Below the pieces are notes generated by a model. It was not told the DNA's origin and made no database searches. It saw nothing but the letters and a program-made list of their open reading frames with translations. This document shows positions 45,855-58,200 of a DNA stretch of 64,000 bases, piece after piece (positions within the stretch are counted from its first letter, which is position 1; every line of letters starts with the position of its first letter). The translations under genes and the position numbers were made by a program. Source of the stretch: Nannochloropsis salina CCMP1776 (lineage: Eukaryota > Sar > Eustigmatophyceae > Eustigmatales > Monodopsidaceae); assembly GCA_004565275.1 (NCBI GenBank), contig SDOX01000005.1, positions 842,765-906,764 of the forward strand, read 5' to 3'.

Positions 45855-47420
45855 CTAGGAGAAGAGCTTTCGTTCATGCATGTGTAAGCCATGCACTCCA
45901 CCCTCGCGCTGCGCGGCTGGAGACCTCACCTCAAAGCGCAGCAAACCTGACTCCCGTCGCTTGTGAAGGTCGGCCAGTGAGATGGTACCCAGATCCTGAA
46001 GTCCATGGCGCACGCCCGTTGTAAGGTAGGGGATGTAACGTCCCATGGAGCCACGATCCGTGACGGCACCGCTTACACCCTGGGCTACCTTGACAACAGC
46101 ATTAGAGGCAAAGTAGCGCTTTTCCGAGCCCTTGGCCATTGCCTCAACAGACCCCATGCCGCGGTATCGCTTCAAGCGGACGCCATCCTGATAGAAATAT
46201 TCGCCCGGAGCCTCCTCAGTTCCTGCAAGCAGCGAACCCATCATGACACAAGACGCTCCCACAGAGAATGCTTTCACTATGTGACCCGTGCTCCCAATGC
46301 CCCCGTCTGCGATTACAGGAACGCCAAACATGCTGGCCAGTCGGCTGGTGTGATAAATGGCAGAGCAAGCCGCGCGCCCGGCTGCGCATACCTCCTGAGT
46401 AGTACAGATCGAGCCAGATCCCATTCCCACACGCAGACCATCCGCGCCTGCCTTTATGAGGTTAAATGCTTGTTGAGCGGTTACAACGTTTCCAGCAACA
46501 ACTTGGACATCGGGGAAGGCGGTTTTAATATGTGAAATCATTTCGTACTGAAATATAGAGTCGCCTTGGGATGAGTCGATGATAATGACGTCGACTCCTG
46601 CAGCCACAAGGGCAGATAAACGGTCTCGATCGCTGGGACGAGTGCCGATTGCTGCCCCGCACAACAATTGCTTGTTCGCATCCTTCGAGGCCAAGGGATA
46701 GTCCCGACTCTTTTTTATATCGGCTCGCGAGATGAGCGACACTAATTCGCCGGCATCATTCACAATAGGTAATTTCCCTTTCTTCGAGGTGCGGATGATG
46801 GCATTCGCCTGCTCCAAAGTAACGCCATCCTTAGCCGTCACCACATCCGTGACCATGAGCTTGGAGAGCTTGGTATCCTTATCATCCACGAAGTCAACGT
46901 CCCGGCGGGCAATCATCCCTACCAGGCGCCCTCCCAATTTTCCATTTTCCGTTATCGGAAATCCTGCGAATCCTTTCGCAGCTGTAATTCGCTCGACATC
47001 AGCTACCGTGTTGTCAGGGCCCAGAACAATGGGGTCGTGAATGAAACCATTCTTATACTTCTTAACCTTATTGACCATCTCTGCCTGCTCGCTGATTGTG
47101 CAGTTGTAATGGACCACACCAATGCCGCCGTGTAAGGCCATCATGATGGCCATTTTGTCCTCGGTCACGGTGTCCATGGGCGACGATGCCATTGGGGTCT
47201 TCAAAGCAATATTGCGCGTGAATTTACTCTCTAAAATTACCTCGTTTACACCGAAGTCGATATGAGATGGCATTAAAATCAAATCATCATACGTGTACGC
47301 TGTGCAGCCTTTCACATCTTCAAACACCTCCATGGCCGTGTAGCCCCCGTTGCCTTTTGGCAGCCGCTTCTCCACGTCGTCCCATTTGGCCGTCTTCACG
47401 TCGAGAGGTGTACCGTTCAT
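45855..47420 (-). CDS. IMPDH: Inosine-5'-monophosphate dehydrogenase
   Basis: NAD-dependent oxidation of IMP to XMP, the committed step of guanine nucleotide synthesis. Single exon, 521 residues, the usual length. N-terminal barrel start: [15 protein letters not shown] and [20 protein letters not shown]. Two CBS repeats occupy about residues 128-240 ([40 protein letters not shown]). The catalytic loop [18 protein letters not shown] carries Cys339, followed by [20 protein letters not shown] and [11 protein letters not shown]. The C-terminus [16 protein letters not shown] fits eukaryotic IMPDH. It is convergent with SAS10 and divergent from the MscS-type gene 1.2 kb away. Confidence 0.97.
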   Translation of the reverse strand: MNGTPLDVKTAKWDDVEKRLPKGNGGYTAMEVFEDVKGCTAYTYDDLILMPSHIDFGVNEVILESKFTRNIALKTPMASSPMDTVTEDKMAIMMALHGGIGVVHYNCTISEQAEMVNKVKKYKNGFIHDPIVLGPDNTVADVERITAAKGFAGFPITENGKLGGRLVGMIARRDVDFVDDKDTKLSKLMVTDVVTAKDGVTLEQANAIIRTSKKGKLPIVNDAGELVSLISRADIKKSRDYPLASKDANKQLLCGAAIGTRPSDRDRLSALVAAGVDVIIIDSSQGDSIFQYEMISHIKTAFPDVQVVAGNVVTAQQAFNLIKAGADGLRVGMGSGSICTTQEVCAAGRAACSAIYHTSRLASMFGVPVIADGGIGSTGHIVKAFSVGASCVMMGSLLAGTEEAPGEYFYQDGVRLKRYRGMGSVEAMAKGSEKRYFASNAVVKVAQGVSGAVTDRGSMGRYIPYLTTGVRHGLQDLGTISLADLHKRRESGLLRFEVRSPAAQREGGVHGLHMHERKLFS

Positions 47421-48669
47421 GATGAGCTATTATAATTGAGCAATGAAATACGGAAGGAGTACCCGGTTACTCTTTTGTTTGATTGTTGCCTCCACGGTGG
47501 GGACACAGAACCAATTCCAGCCAGGACAGGACGGAGAAAGCTACCACACGTCCTCCAGTAGATCCGTCACAGAGCCTAAAACTATCTACTTCTGCATGAA
47601 ATATCTTCTTCAAAGACCATACTACATGGTGTCAGAAACGGTAATCTTTCAAAGGAAGACCCTGGTAAATCTATTTACGTAGCATCCAGAATAACTCTCA
47701 CACGGGAGGTTGATGGCATGATCATAAGACAAGGGAGTCGAAGCCTGGACATCATAGTAGGTCATGATATCACAAGTCGATCTACTAGAAGCTTTCTCAT
47801 CAAAGAGATCAAGATCATACATAGTAGAGACGGAATCCGGTTATTTTTATTGATTTTTATTAACATGAAGCGCACAAATGCCCGCTCCAAGGTTCCGCGT
47901 GACGAGCAAGGTGACAGACCTCACGTGTACGGGCCATTTCGCCCGAAAGATGGCGGAGCGCAAGCCTTTCAGCTACAATGCAACCATTGGCGTAAGATTA
48001 AGCCAAGTATGGAGAAGCCACCCACTCCGCGGAAAGGCCGCGAAGGCGCCGCGCGGGCGTTCTTCCCAAAGGTTGAAGCGTCAGTGGCGGGGGCGAGCGA
48101 GGCCTGGGAGCTTCCTGGCGCCGGGCCGGAGGCTCTGCGAAGCCATGGGGAGCGACGACCCCAACAAAGAAGTTAACGAGGCGTGGCTTTATCACACCAT
48201 AGGCAGTATCACGTGTTTTCTTGATGTTGTGTACCTTCCGCTATGATGATTTCCAAATTTCGTATAGAATCCTCCTGAAGCATCAGCCAGGGCGTGTCAA
48301 TTAACACGATGATTTCGATACCTCTCGGAAAATGAGTGTCTTTTTCCTTGGGAATAGCTGGATTCAGGCAGCATAGAATGTGAACTATTGACCGAATTGC
48401 CTATGCTTTCGGAGTCGGGAGCATTCATATTTTGCTTTCTTCCTCCCAGAGAGATTGCTCAACTCCATATTACATACATCATTCTTAAAAAAGTTCTACC
48501 TGATATTCAATGCACAAATAGGTGCCAGCTCAAAGTGCAGCAGTTTCAGTCTCACGACTGCTCAATCATTGCATTGTAGTAATTTGTTGGCGTAACGCTG
48601 GTCATAAGCAATACGTGTAGTACATTACTTGGCCACGCATCGCTACTGATCTCGGTCGGTACGAATCAC
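47421..48669. promoter_or_regulatory. Divergent intergenic region (IMPDH / MscS-like)
   Basis: About 1.25 kb. A GC-rich island at 48000-48175 contains frames on both strands (plus-strand 47867-48246 pieces such as NKEVNEAWLYHTI), but with no family resemblance. Promoters of both neighbours are expected here. Confidence 0.35.
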
Positions 48670-50817
48670 ATGATCTTGAGAAAATCTGATGAAAACTCGA
48701 CTGCAGGTTGTGGTAATAGCAGCGCCACGTACGTTTTGTCTCTAAATTCTGATAGGTGCCTGTCTTGTGCATTGTGGTCTCAATCCAATGCTGGGCAAAG
48801 GAGACGTAGCGCACAGGACAGAGTGGAGGGTTTATGTCCGCCATCTTCATCCCAGGTCCACGTGGCCACGAGGCATCGGTCGCCTCTACTCCTTCCCTGT
48901 GCGTGGAATAAGCCTTCCAGTCAAATTCTTCTTGCGGTCCTTATTTTGCTCGCAGTAGAGACTGCTCCTTCGAGTGGGCAGTCAGCTCCCCCAACCTTTG
49001 CTTGCTACCCTCCCCATCTGCATCACCGCGTCTCTCCGATATGCCGACATTTAGTTAGGCACTGTGGCCCGCGCAGACCGATTCGCTTGTCAAGCATGCG
49101 TATTGGTTGGTTTTCCGGCCCCAAGATTGCCGAGACAGTACCTCGTAAAGGAGCTCTTTCGTCGCTTGTGCTAGATCCTGTGCGACGGGCCGTGGAACTC
49201 TTCCCAAACTCAAAAGGTGTCATTGATCAGGTTTGGACAATGCTGCCATTGGCTCTTCGGGCGCTTATTAATCCGTCTGATTTGCTCTTATTCGTCACGA
49301 CACGTCTACTGTACCGCAAAGCTTGCAGGGCTCTTCATGCCTTTCACCACTTCTTGTGGAAGCGTGCGGGAATCTTGGACGAGCCGCGTGTGTACGAAGA
49401 TTCCGTACTGGGCTTCATGGAGCCTAAATTGGGAACTTTGACGTCTTTTATCGGCGTCACGTATGTTATAAATGTGGTGCTCTCTTTGCTGATCGATATT
49501 GGCTGGCGAGTGAGAGCAGACTCTGCACGACTTATGGCGTCGCTTTTGTACATTGCGTACGGGGCATATTTTGTTAACGAGGTCAAAAAGGAATATTTGA
49601 CGACATGGGTACCATCTTTGCAAGAAGATCGGCGCCGCTCCTACATAATCGATCGTTCTTCATCGGTAGTACTCTGGATATTGGCGATCTTCTCCTGTAT
49701 TGAGTGCATCTCAGCTTTTCTCAAGATTCCTCTCTCGTCCACGCTAGCTTTTGGAGGGATCGGGGGTCTTGCATTTGGGTTAGCATCTAAAGACGTGGTG
49801 AGCAATTTTTTTGGGGGAGTCATGCTTCTTTTCACGGAGCCGTTCACGCCAGGAGATATGGTCTCTTTCACAACGCGCGGCACGCACTACGAGGGAAAGG
49901 TAGAGCGCGTCGGTTTCTACCAAACCCGACTGAGGGGTCGTGACACGCGACCTACGTACGTCCCTAATTCGGTTTTCGTGGATACAATGGTCACGAATAT
50001 GGACAGAATCACGCACAGACGCTTTGAGGCCTCCTTCTCGCTGCGCTTTCAGGACTTCGAGACCTTACCGGAAGTTATTTTGGAGATCAAGAAAGCGCTG
50101 CGTGTGCTGCCCAAGGTTGACGTATTATCGCCCTTTCGTGTACATTTCACACAGTTTGGATCGTACTGCTTGAGCCTGACAGCCTCATGTTATTTTGCAA
50201 CCAAGAGTTTGGACGAATACTTGTATTTGCAGCAGTTGGCGCTTATGGAGATCACGCGCGTGGTAACCGAGTGTGGATGTCGTTTCGCGTACCCAACTAC
50301 CCATCTCGATCTTGTCTCCAAGGAACTGGGCCAGAGTCTGATTACTGGCGTCGTTGACTATCAGAACGAGCTCGAGCAGGTGGCTGCCAGTGGCGGTGGC
50401 GGTGGGGACAGAGGCAGCAATACCAACAACGCTGACTCCATGAAGGGGGCTGGACAGCAGGGGGACATCTCTGTGGGATTCAATGTTCCGCCAAACCCTA
50501 TCAACCCCTTGAACAGCGGGGGCGGGAGTAGCGTGCCAGGACCTGGGGAAGACAACTCCGGAAGTCCAGGACCGCGGCCCACACGTGGAGTGCGAGTGAT
50601 GCAAAATATGCGTGCGGACGACGACAATGTTATGACTACCAGCGTCATGCCAGGTCCGCCCTTTCCCCCTCCCCCACCACCGTCTTCAACACAGCATTCA
50701 TCCCAATCCTCTCCAGTGCCCGAAAATTCGTCTCGCGGTTCTTTCCCCCCGCCAGTAAGCGCCGCTTCACCCTCGGGACCCTATGCGGATCTATCACAGG
50801 ATGCCGTGGTAGCATGA
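48670..50817 (+). CDS. MscS-type mechanosensitive ion channel
   Basis: Tension-gated small-conductance channel of the MscS/MSL family. Frame of 715 residues from ATG 48670; the true start is uncertain because the first 140 residues look unlike an N-terminus, and ATG 49096 (MRIGWFSG) or an upstream exon may be used. Near residue 90 a hydrophobic stretch (ILLAVLILLAVETAP) resembles an internal signal or transit element. Membrane segments: LTSFIGVTYVINVVLSLLID, LMASLLYIAYGAYFVN and VVLWILAIFSCIECI. The pore helix is classical: AFGGIGGLAFGLASKDVVSN, then FFGGVMLLFTEPFTPGDMV. The MscS beta domain follows with YEGKVERVGFYQTRLRGRD. The last 150 residues are disordered and rich in Gly, Pro and Ser. 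Plastid-envelope homologues (MSL2/3) are the best comparison. Confidence 0.85.
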   Translation: MILRKSDENSTAGCGNSSATYVLSLNSDRCLSCALWSQSNAGQRRRSAQDRVEGLCPPSSSQVHVATRHRSPLLLPCAWNKPSSQILLAVLILLAVETAPSSGQSAPPTFACYPPHLHHRVSPICRHLVRHCGPRRPIRLSSMRIGWFSGPKIAETVPRKGALSSLVLDPVRRAVELFPNSKGVIDQVWTMLPLALRALINPSDLLLFVTTRLLYRKACRALHAFHHFLWKRAGILDEPRVYEDSVLGFMEPKLGTLTSFIGVTYVINVVLSLLIDIGWRVRADSARLMASLLYIAYGAYFVNEVKKEYLTTWVPSLQEDRRRSYIIDRSSSVVLWILAIFSCIECISAFLKIPLSSTLAFGGIGGLAFGLASKDVVSNFFGGVMLLFTEPFTPGDMVSFTTRGTHYEGKVERVGFYQTRLRGRDTRPTYVPNSVFVDTMVTNMDRITHRRFEASFSLRFQDFETLPEVILEIKKALRVLPKVDVLSPFRVHFTQFGSYCLSLTASCYFATKSLDEYLYLQQLALMEITRVVTECGCRFAYPTTHLDLVSKELGQSLITGVVDYQNELEQVAASGGGGGDRGSNTNNADSMKGAGQQGDISVGFNVPPNPINPLNSGGGSSVPGPGEDNSGSPGPRPTRGVRVMQNMRADDDNVMTTSVMPGPPFPPPPPPSSTQHSSQSSPVPENSSRGSFPPPVSAASPSGPYADLSQDAVVA

Positions 50818-51319
50818 GATAGTTGCTTCTATGAGAAGTGAGGTGTTCACTATGCTCCCCATGTATTTCATTTTCCATGTAACTATCATATAAATATGTC
50901 ATTCTGTTCGTGAAGCACGCAAGCCGCTCATGTGTCGAACTATTGTTCTTGACACTTCGTTGGAGCGGAACCCACTGTTCTGCCCGTGGCCTTTTTCATA
51001 CCAAGGTTACACGAGTTCTCTCAACGTCTCTGGTTCGACCAACTGTTGAGCTCTTTTTGCCGACTTTCACAGCTTTCTGACGTGTCGATCAAAGAATAAA
51101 CACATGCGATCACTATATAACGTAACCATGGAACACATGTGGTTTGACGCACTGCTGCAATGAATCAAATTTTCTTTCAGCCTCGAGACTGAAGTTTGCA
51201 TGTACTCGTATATTAGCTTACGTTTTAGGTCGCATATATAAAAGGACACCAAGAGAAAGCAGAATGGAGGCTATTTAGAAAGTATAAACTTAACTTTCTT
51301 CTTTTTATTCACGATCAGC
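50818..51319. other. Convergent 3' intergenic region
   Basis: About 500 bases between the MscS-like stop (plus) and the prefoldin stop (minus). AT-rich, with no gene seen. Confidence 0.4.
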
Positions 51320-52092
51320 CTATGCCAGTACCCCCCCCGCCGATAAGTCTGTCGCGCCTCCAGGTGCAGCAGCTGCGGTTTTTTGTTGCAAAGCCTCAAT
51401 TTCCTTTGCACTCTGCGCCCTAATGTTGTACTTGTCACGCCATTCACGTGTTTGCTTCTGTTTTTTTGCAAGAGCCACGTCCAATTGAGGAATGTAAGTC
51501 CTCAACTTTGAAGCGAACTCAGACAAAACCGGAAGCACTTCCCCCACCGTGCGCTCCATTAGAACACCGCCCAATAGCCGATATGCTTTGCGCGATGGTT
51601 CCAAAGGGGTTAGTTGTTGAATGACCAGTTCATGCTCGCTCAATTCCATTTCCAGTTCTTGCAGCTTGGTTGTCATCTAAACATGAAGCAAGATACAGAT
51701 GAGGGTAAAATTAATGCTTCGTCAACAACAAAGAGGCAAGAAAATGATTGAACAATCAGCCATGGTGATATTTCTGTCATGCAACAAATTATTCGATGTG
51801 TGGCCAAGAAAAGAAGTCCTGTCGAAGAATATTGGAGAGAGGGGTAAAAACGGAGAGAAACGAGACCACGGGCAGGGTTCCCCGCAAGAACGTCCCGGTT
51901 ACATGCACGTACTTGTTGACATTCGCCTTGCAGATTTTGGAATGTCTTTGTTGAGTAAATAAGGAGGAAACTAGTGAGTGGAGGGATTGCACTTTTCAGC
52001 ACTCCATGCACATGTCTTCGTCTCGTATTTCCGATGTGTACCTGAATGATAGAACTGGGATCTGTAGCTTCTGCAATACCATTGAAATTCAT
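51320..52092 (-). CDS. PFDN2: Prefoldin subunit 2, three exons
   Basis: Beta-type subunit of the prefoldin hexamer that delivers nascent actin and tubulin to the CCT chaperonin. The model is complement(51320..51676, 51913..51945, 52042..52092), 146 residues. The 33-base middle exon (TFQNLQGECQQ) restores the family spacing between the first helix (DPSSIIQ) and the body, with GTACAC and GTACGT donors and phase 0 throughout. The body reads KLQELEMELSEHELVIQQL, PSRKAYRLLGGVLMERTV and VLPVLSEFASKL, matching the PFDN2 helix-hairpin-helix. The C-terminal helix REWRDKYNIRAQSAKEIEAL precedes an Ala/Gly tail. It is divergent from the SIP5-type RING gene. Confidence 0.88.
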
Positions 52093-52944
52093 ATCTTCCT
52101 TACAAGCGGCTGTAGCATGTGCGCGATCGGAGGGTGGAATATGACAAAGATGATCAAAGACAGGGCATTACAAGGACAAGAGGAAAGCGGATAAGGGGCA
52201 TTCCCACCAAAAATAGAATTGAACTAGCTTGGTATGAACAAATAAAGGGCAGAAGGTGCGATGACGGGCAGGGAGTGTAAAAGTTATGATCGGTACGCAT
52301 CGATAGCTTCGGACAACATCCGCTTGAGACCTGGAGGAGAGTAAGGACGGGGCACGGTAGGGTTTGGGAGGGCTGGAAAGAACGAGCGAGGCGGCGACAT
52401 GCTTATTCCGGCCACCGGGGAGACCGCGCACGCACGCGAGACTCGGACGACCTCCTGGCCGCCCCAAAGTCAAGTCCAGCGCAGGTCCCCTGTGCCTTAG
52501 AGCAACTTCGGGTTTTTATGGACGTTTGTGAAGCGGATGTTTGTGAAGAGCTCGCGAACTTGCAAGCACGACCAGACGAGAGTGAAGTGCGCCGTTTCTT
52601 CCTACTGCCGCCTCGCTCTATCTCAAATTGTGGCCCCCTGCGCATCTCCTTGCTTGTTTGCTGTCTGTTACAAGAACTGTGCCTACATACTCTAACATAC
52701 CACTGTCTGAAAGGACTGCAATGTGAAGTCCGGCAATGATTGGCCGCGTTTTCATTCTCATCGGGTGTTAGTATAGCGTTTCGAAGGCGAGAAAAATGAT
52801 GGGACCACCTAGTCACCGAACGCGTCTCACGGAGGGTTTCTGATGTCACCTTCACAACCAATTAATTACGCAATAAGGGAGCCAGCCTGATTCAAAGGGC
52901 TTGGGCGGTCCTCACGCTTAAACTTCTGCACAGTGATAGTCATT
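52093..52944. promoter_or_regulatory. Divergent intergenic region (PFDN2 / RING protein)
   Basis: About 850 bases. A GC-rich island at about 52290-52630 stands out and is open on the minus strand (52403-52861, an Arg/Ser-rich frame of 152 codons) without family resemblance, so I treat it as promoter-associated composition. Confidence 0.35.
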
Positions 52945-54467
52945 ATGGGGCTTGCACATTCCAGTAAGCGTGCGCACATTGTGAAGGAATTGGAAAGGTA
53001 CGCCCGTGCACTTAACCAGACCAACACACTCACACAATCATTCTGGCAACAAAGGCAGCTACTCTCACTAGGCGCAATTGTTGCGGCCATTTCTGTGCCC
53101 TGCACAGTTTTATGCTAAGCTTCTTATCAGGACAGAAATTTTTGGGTCGTGTGATGTTATTTGTCTTTCATGTTCAGCATTGGAGAACAGGGCTTTTTCC
53201 TTCTTTAATATGGGCTTTAGGTGATTGATACTTTACACGCATGGACAAGGAGAACATTTTTCACAATTTTGGATTGTCACCTTATCAATTTCACGAAAGG
53301 CTTGTGGAACCATTTTTAACTTCAGCGGAAATATTTCTTCTCCCATTTCCGCATTTAAATGTAATCGCACACATTGTCAGATTTTCCAAGCCCTGTGGAC
53401 TTTATCCATCGTGCACGTGGGAAGATCGGACTGTCCGTAAACTCATTTTGGAGGGACGTATCGCTCCATGCTTTCCTGGAATGGAGGACAAAGGATGTGG
53501 CACCGAGGAATGTCCCATCTGTTTCTTACGTTACGTTATCCTCAATTGCACTCGTTGCTGCAATCATCCACTTTGCACGGAGTGCTACCTTCAGCTACAG
53601 GCGCCAAAAGACTTGCCGAGTTCATGTCCATATTGCAACCATCCGAAGCTCCAAATTCTTTACGGCACGGATGACGAGGAAAAGATGATGGCACAGGAGT
53701 TTGCCAACATTCGTCTATACGATTTGTTATCAGTGACGGCACAACCCGTCCCTACGGCCGCTTGTTCTGTGAGTAAGGCTAAAATGGAGGGGCGTACAGC
53801 TTGGGTGGGAGGAGAGCAAGCAGGCCTTCACACAGGTAGTGCGAGACCTCTCTCTTTCATTGCGGCCTCTGGGAGCGGCAGGTGTGCCGATGTGGCTGTA
53901 AGAAACAAAGAGAGAGGGATTAGCAACGATACCCGCAGAAATTGTCATGTATCAGCTTCTAGGAGTACCACGACCGCAATTTACAGCACCGCCACTTGTA
54001 AGCAGCCGGTCTCTCTTGCGACTGTCAAAGAGCGACATAACGTCGAAGAAGAGGCAAGAAAACAGCATCTGATTCCATCTCAAGAAGCAAGAAATGAGAG
54101 TATGGCTGCAACGGTTGGCGAAATTTTCTCTTTTCGTGGCACAGGTTGCCGTAGCATTTCTACCGGTCGGAGTATAGCAGTGGGCCGGGTAGAGCACGGC
54201 ATCGGATCCGGACAACATGCGAACGATCATTTTGTCATGCGAAGAAGGGTTTTGGAACGAGTGGGCATCCCAGCTCACTTACAACATGTGGAGGATCTAA
54301 TGCTGATGGAGGCCATCCAGCGTTCCCTGGAGGATGCTACCCGAAGACTAGAGCACTGTAGAGCGGAAGATGGCAACGAGATGTACGGTAACCAGCGGCA
54401 AGTGAGTAGCATACAGGATGCAAAAGGATCGATGGACGGGGATGATGGTTGTGAAGACAGTACGTAG
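52945..54467 (+). CDS. SIP5-type RING-finger protein with N-terminal myristoylation site
   Basis: The model is join(52945..52997, 53381..54467), 379 residues. Exon 1 encodes MGLAHSSKRAHIVKELE, with Gly2 and Ser6/Ser7 as in N-myristoylated proteins. A GTACGC donor and TTGTCAG acceptor join in phase 2 to RFSKPCGLYPSCTWEDRTV. The SIP5 domain follows: RKLILEGRIAPCFPGMED, then a RING of the form CPICFLRYVILNCTRCCNHP, LCTECY and CPYC. Family members in yeast (Sip5) bind Snf1 kinase and in plants (DA2-like) are E3 ligases, so ubiquitin-ligase activity is inferred. The C-terminal half is Ser/Arg-rich, with an ubiquitin-interacting-like helix EDLMLMEAIQRSLEDATRR at the end. An unspliced start at 53241 is a weaker alternative. 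Confidence 0.82.
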
Positions 54468-55227
54468 TGGAGGGGCTCCGAAGAAAGACTTGGGGCTGAT
54501 GACAGCCACGCACGGTGTTGCATTAAGCCTAAGAAGCATCCGGGCGCATCAGTTCGCCAGGCGTAGCATCAATAAAATTTTCTGCCTGTTGCATTTGGCA
54601 TGACATGGCCGTAGCAAGATGTGCGTCGAAAATTGCGTGTAGATAATTTTTGTGTCTTTTTTAAAAAATGTACAAAAATATTCGTGGCAAGGACACAGAT
54701 GTGTATACAGAGGATGTCGGATATTTTATCGAGGGAAAGGACAAGATTGCGATACATAATAGCGCACAAAGCGTGGAACAAGGAAAGTTTGTGGATTCGA
54801 AGATGGGAATTGTCAAGCATTCTTTGTATCATTCGCGTTGTGAGTCTGTTGCCCTTTGCAGGGAATGTGTCGTTTCTATGAGTGGTAAATGGGTAAGAAA
54901 GCGAAAATGGTAATGGGTACGAAAGTGAAAAAAGTCGCAATTCAAAACTAGCCGAGTAAAAGCACTTTAAGTCGCCATCTCTGTGCACTTTCAAGACTAA
55001 AAGGACACCAACAGGAATTAAGCTGGAATATGAGCACTACTTCATAGTAGGTTTTTTGTACAACTTTCTTGCCTAAAGTTATTTTTAATTTGCGTACGAG
55101 TGCGGCATTGCTATTTCATGATATATCATAACGACACAGCCAACTTTGGTATTTCTCATAACATTTTCCTCGAATTATATATTCTGCGTGCAGTGGCCTT
55201 CAAACATCTGTAGCCGTATTCTCCAAC
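54468..55227. other. Convergent 3' intergenic region
   Basis: About 760 bases. Overlapping frames on both strands exist (plus 54668-54913, MYKNIRGKDTDVYTEDVGYF; minus 54569-54994), with no family. AT-rich toward the right. No supportable gene. Confidence 0.35.
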
Positions 55228-58200
55228 TTAAACATCGACCTCGATGCCTTTGTTTTTAGCGGCTTTGCCTATTCCACTTTTGTGCAGAAGAGAGTCATAA
55301 GTCCTCATAATGATTTGCAGAGGTCCCAGAAGTCCATGCATTGTTTGACTCAATTCAGCTAGTTTGGTGAAGCAGCGAACCACAGCCTCTGCGGATTTTG
55401 GCTCCGGTGATGGTGGGCCTAGAGCAGCCAATAGGAAGTCTTGGTGTGAAAAAAGGCGATCCAAAACGCTGGGAGGAAACTGCCCGCCACGTACACCAGC
55501 CAACGCAAATTCTAACCAGCGATTAGCCTTTGCAAGACGTTCGCTTTCGCACAGCCGTAAACTTGTATCTATAGAAGCCATTATGGAATTGACAGCAGAC
55601 TGGACGATCCCCTCGACAAGTCGAATGCCGATCGACAGCTCGCCGAGCGGATCGAGCTTTTGAACAAGCGGCCGAACAAGCATGGGGAGCGGATCTGAGA
55701 AACAAGCTCGGCATTTTAGGTACAGACCCAAGCTAGGCATACCCTGCAATGCCCGGAGTACCAGCAAAGCTGCTTGGCATTTCACAGGACAGAGATGTTG
55801 CACCGCTTGCCGACACAGGTCCACTGCTAAGCCTTCGTAACTTTTGCTTGGGACCCGAGCTAACGCGCGATCAATTATTGAAAACGAACGTGTACCATGC
55901 GCAATCGTACGGCGTGCAAGAAGCTCCAGTTGCGTCCTGGATCGAAGGTGAGGAAGAATAAGACGCGAAAAACAATCCAGGTGCAGTCCCTGCTCGTAAT
56001 CGACAGCCCATTCTAAAACTTGACGAACACGTCTCGTCGAATGAAAGTCCTGCTCTTCCACTATGAGCGGTTTTAAAAGGAGGAGCGTGCCGCTGTAACC
56101 AAACTTATCGGACATCAGACCCAGGTAGTCATTCAGCTGCCCAGCAGGAATGATTGTGGCCACACGATATAAAAATGGCCGTGCTCGTACAAATAGCAGG
56201 TTTGAAGTAGATATGGAGAATGACACGCCGCTCTTGGACTCGGGACTTTCCGAAACGACATGTGTGATCTGAGAATCAAATGCTTCCAAAAACGTCCAGA
56301 CACGTAAAATGAAGTCGGAAGTCACGACCCTACGGTATTCGTGTTGATGTAGGCTCATAAATTCCATAAAATTGTCTGTTTCTCCATCCTCTAGTGCGGC
56401 TTTTGTGCACCACCGGTCCGGTTGTCCGGCGGAATTTTTATCCTCTCCCTCGTGTACTGAGGAGCGGCGGACACTGGTCAATTTGGAAGAAAGAGGTGAC
56501 GTTGTGTTGACGATTTCCATAGGCTTTGCACTCCCATGTCCAGATATCAGCGCTTGCATTGGGCCAAGATTGATTTCGCTGTGGTTCCTAGCATCATCTG
56601 GAGGGCAGACAGGAGGTGGCGACAGAAGTTCATCAAGACCACTTTTAGATGGACTTTGACATGTAACGGAGCGGTGATGATGTATCATAGGCATATTTTT
56701 CAGGCTTGTGATGCCTGGTATAGCCGCAACCTTGTTCACACTTAGACGTCCTCCGTCGTCACTGTTGCAACACTCGTCGTCACCTTCATTGCCCCCCTCC
56801 GTCTCCTCCTCCTCGCTGTCATAAATGTCATGATCATCATCATCCTCGTCGCTACTGTGTTCACCACGCTGACGCGATTCTTGCTCCTCCAAAAGCATGC
56901 ACCGCCACATCTCTGCGTCGAGGGCCTTCAATCGGAATTCCTGGCATAGAGCCTGAAAGCCCTTCAAGCCTGCTAGGACCTCCGAAACTTTCCAAAGGCA
57001 TATATAAGCATCGCATTCATACACGTCAGACACCAGTAGCGCGGCTAACTTTTTCTGCGTTTCTTGATGTCCTTGAGCTGCCAGTGCCTCAGGGCTGAGG
57101 TCTAACTTGGCGAACTCCAATGCACAGCGAAAAGACACGGCTAGACTACCGCCACTATGATACTGCTGCTTCTGATGCTGGATTTCTTTCGTCGGCTGCG
57201 GAAGTAAACAGTGTCCTGAGAATGCGGCGCCCCGGGCGCCACCGCTTGCGAGAATGTTTGAAAATGTTCTTTGATCCACGTCGTTATCGACAGCACTTTG
57301 AATTCCTCTTCTACCTCCCGATGTGATGCTGCCGATAATCTTCCGGATGCGAGCTATCAAGCGTCGAAATTGATGGCGCTGCGGTGGCGGCATGTACGGA
57401 AGAAGTGCAAACCAAAGGTTTCCAAGCGTGTTCATGACCTCTTCATGAAGGACGGGCTCATATTCGAGTATGGAGCGCTCAGCAGCCTTTACTATGTACT
57501 GAAGTGTGAGCCGCCGTGCGGCCTCTACTGCATTGTCCCAGTTTCCTCTCGCAAGAGTGCTTCTCACAAGCTCAATAGCGTCCTCGATGTATTGTTTGAC
57601 GAGCTCTCGGCCCCATGTGCAATTGCTTATTTTTCCTTCCCGCAACATGGACCAGCTGCTTCGTTCAGCGCCGCTCCACCGATACTAGGGCACAGAGATA
57701 AAACGAGGAACAGAAAGAGATGTACGCTTTTCGATGAGACAATCACTTGATCAATCTGAGAAACTGTCACCGCTCTCAAAGTAAAAACGATTCTTACCAT
57801 GACACGACGATTTACGCTCTCGGCGCGCAAAAGTACGTCTAGCTCCTTGAACATGGTTGATATCAGTTTTTCTACCTGCCTGGCCGTTTGACATCGTAGC
57901 CGAGGTTTGCCACCGGGACGAGTCGAAATTTGTGCTTTGCCCACAGGAAATTCGTCTGTCGACGCCACGGAACCCCCCAGGCCCGCAGCAGCTGCTCGGC
58001 CAGTCTTACCATCATCGAATTTGAGGTACTCGGCAACGATCGCATCTCCATCAATGGATGCCCCATAGCTTATATCATCGACGCGGATCCGTTTTTGGTT
58101 ACCTGAGATGCTGTTAGTGGTGGCGCTGCTCGACAGAGAGGCAGAGTTGGGACACGTACCCCCTCTATGAGGAGCGGAGTTTGTAGTAGTGCTTTTGGAC

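Noticed and set aside
48010-48176. Plus- and minus-strand frames in the GC-rich block upstream of the MscS-like gene
   Set aside because: High GC suppresses stop codons on both strands; no family resemblance or splice logic.
52403-52861. 152-codon minus-strand frame rich in Arg and Ser
   Set aside because: It lies in a GC-rich divergent promoter region, overlaps frames in other phases and has no recognisable motif.
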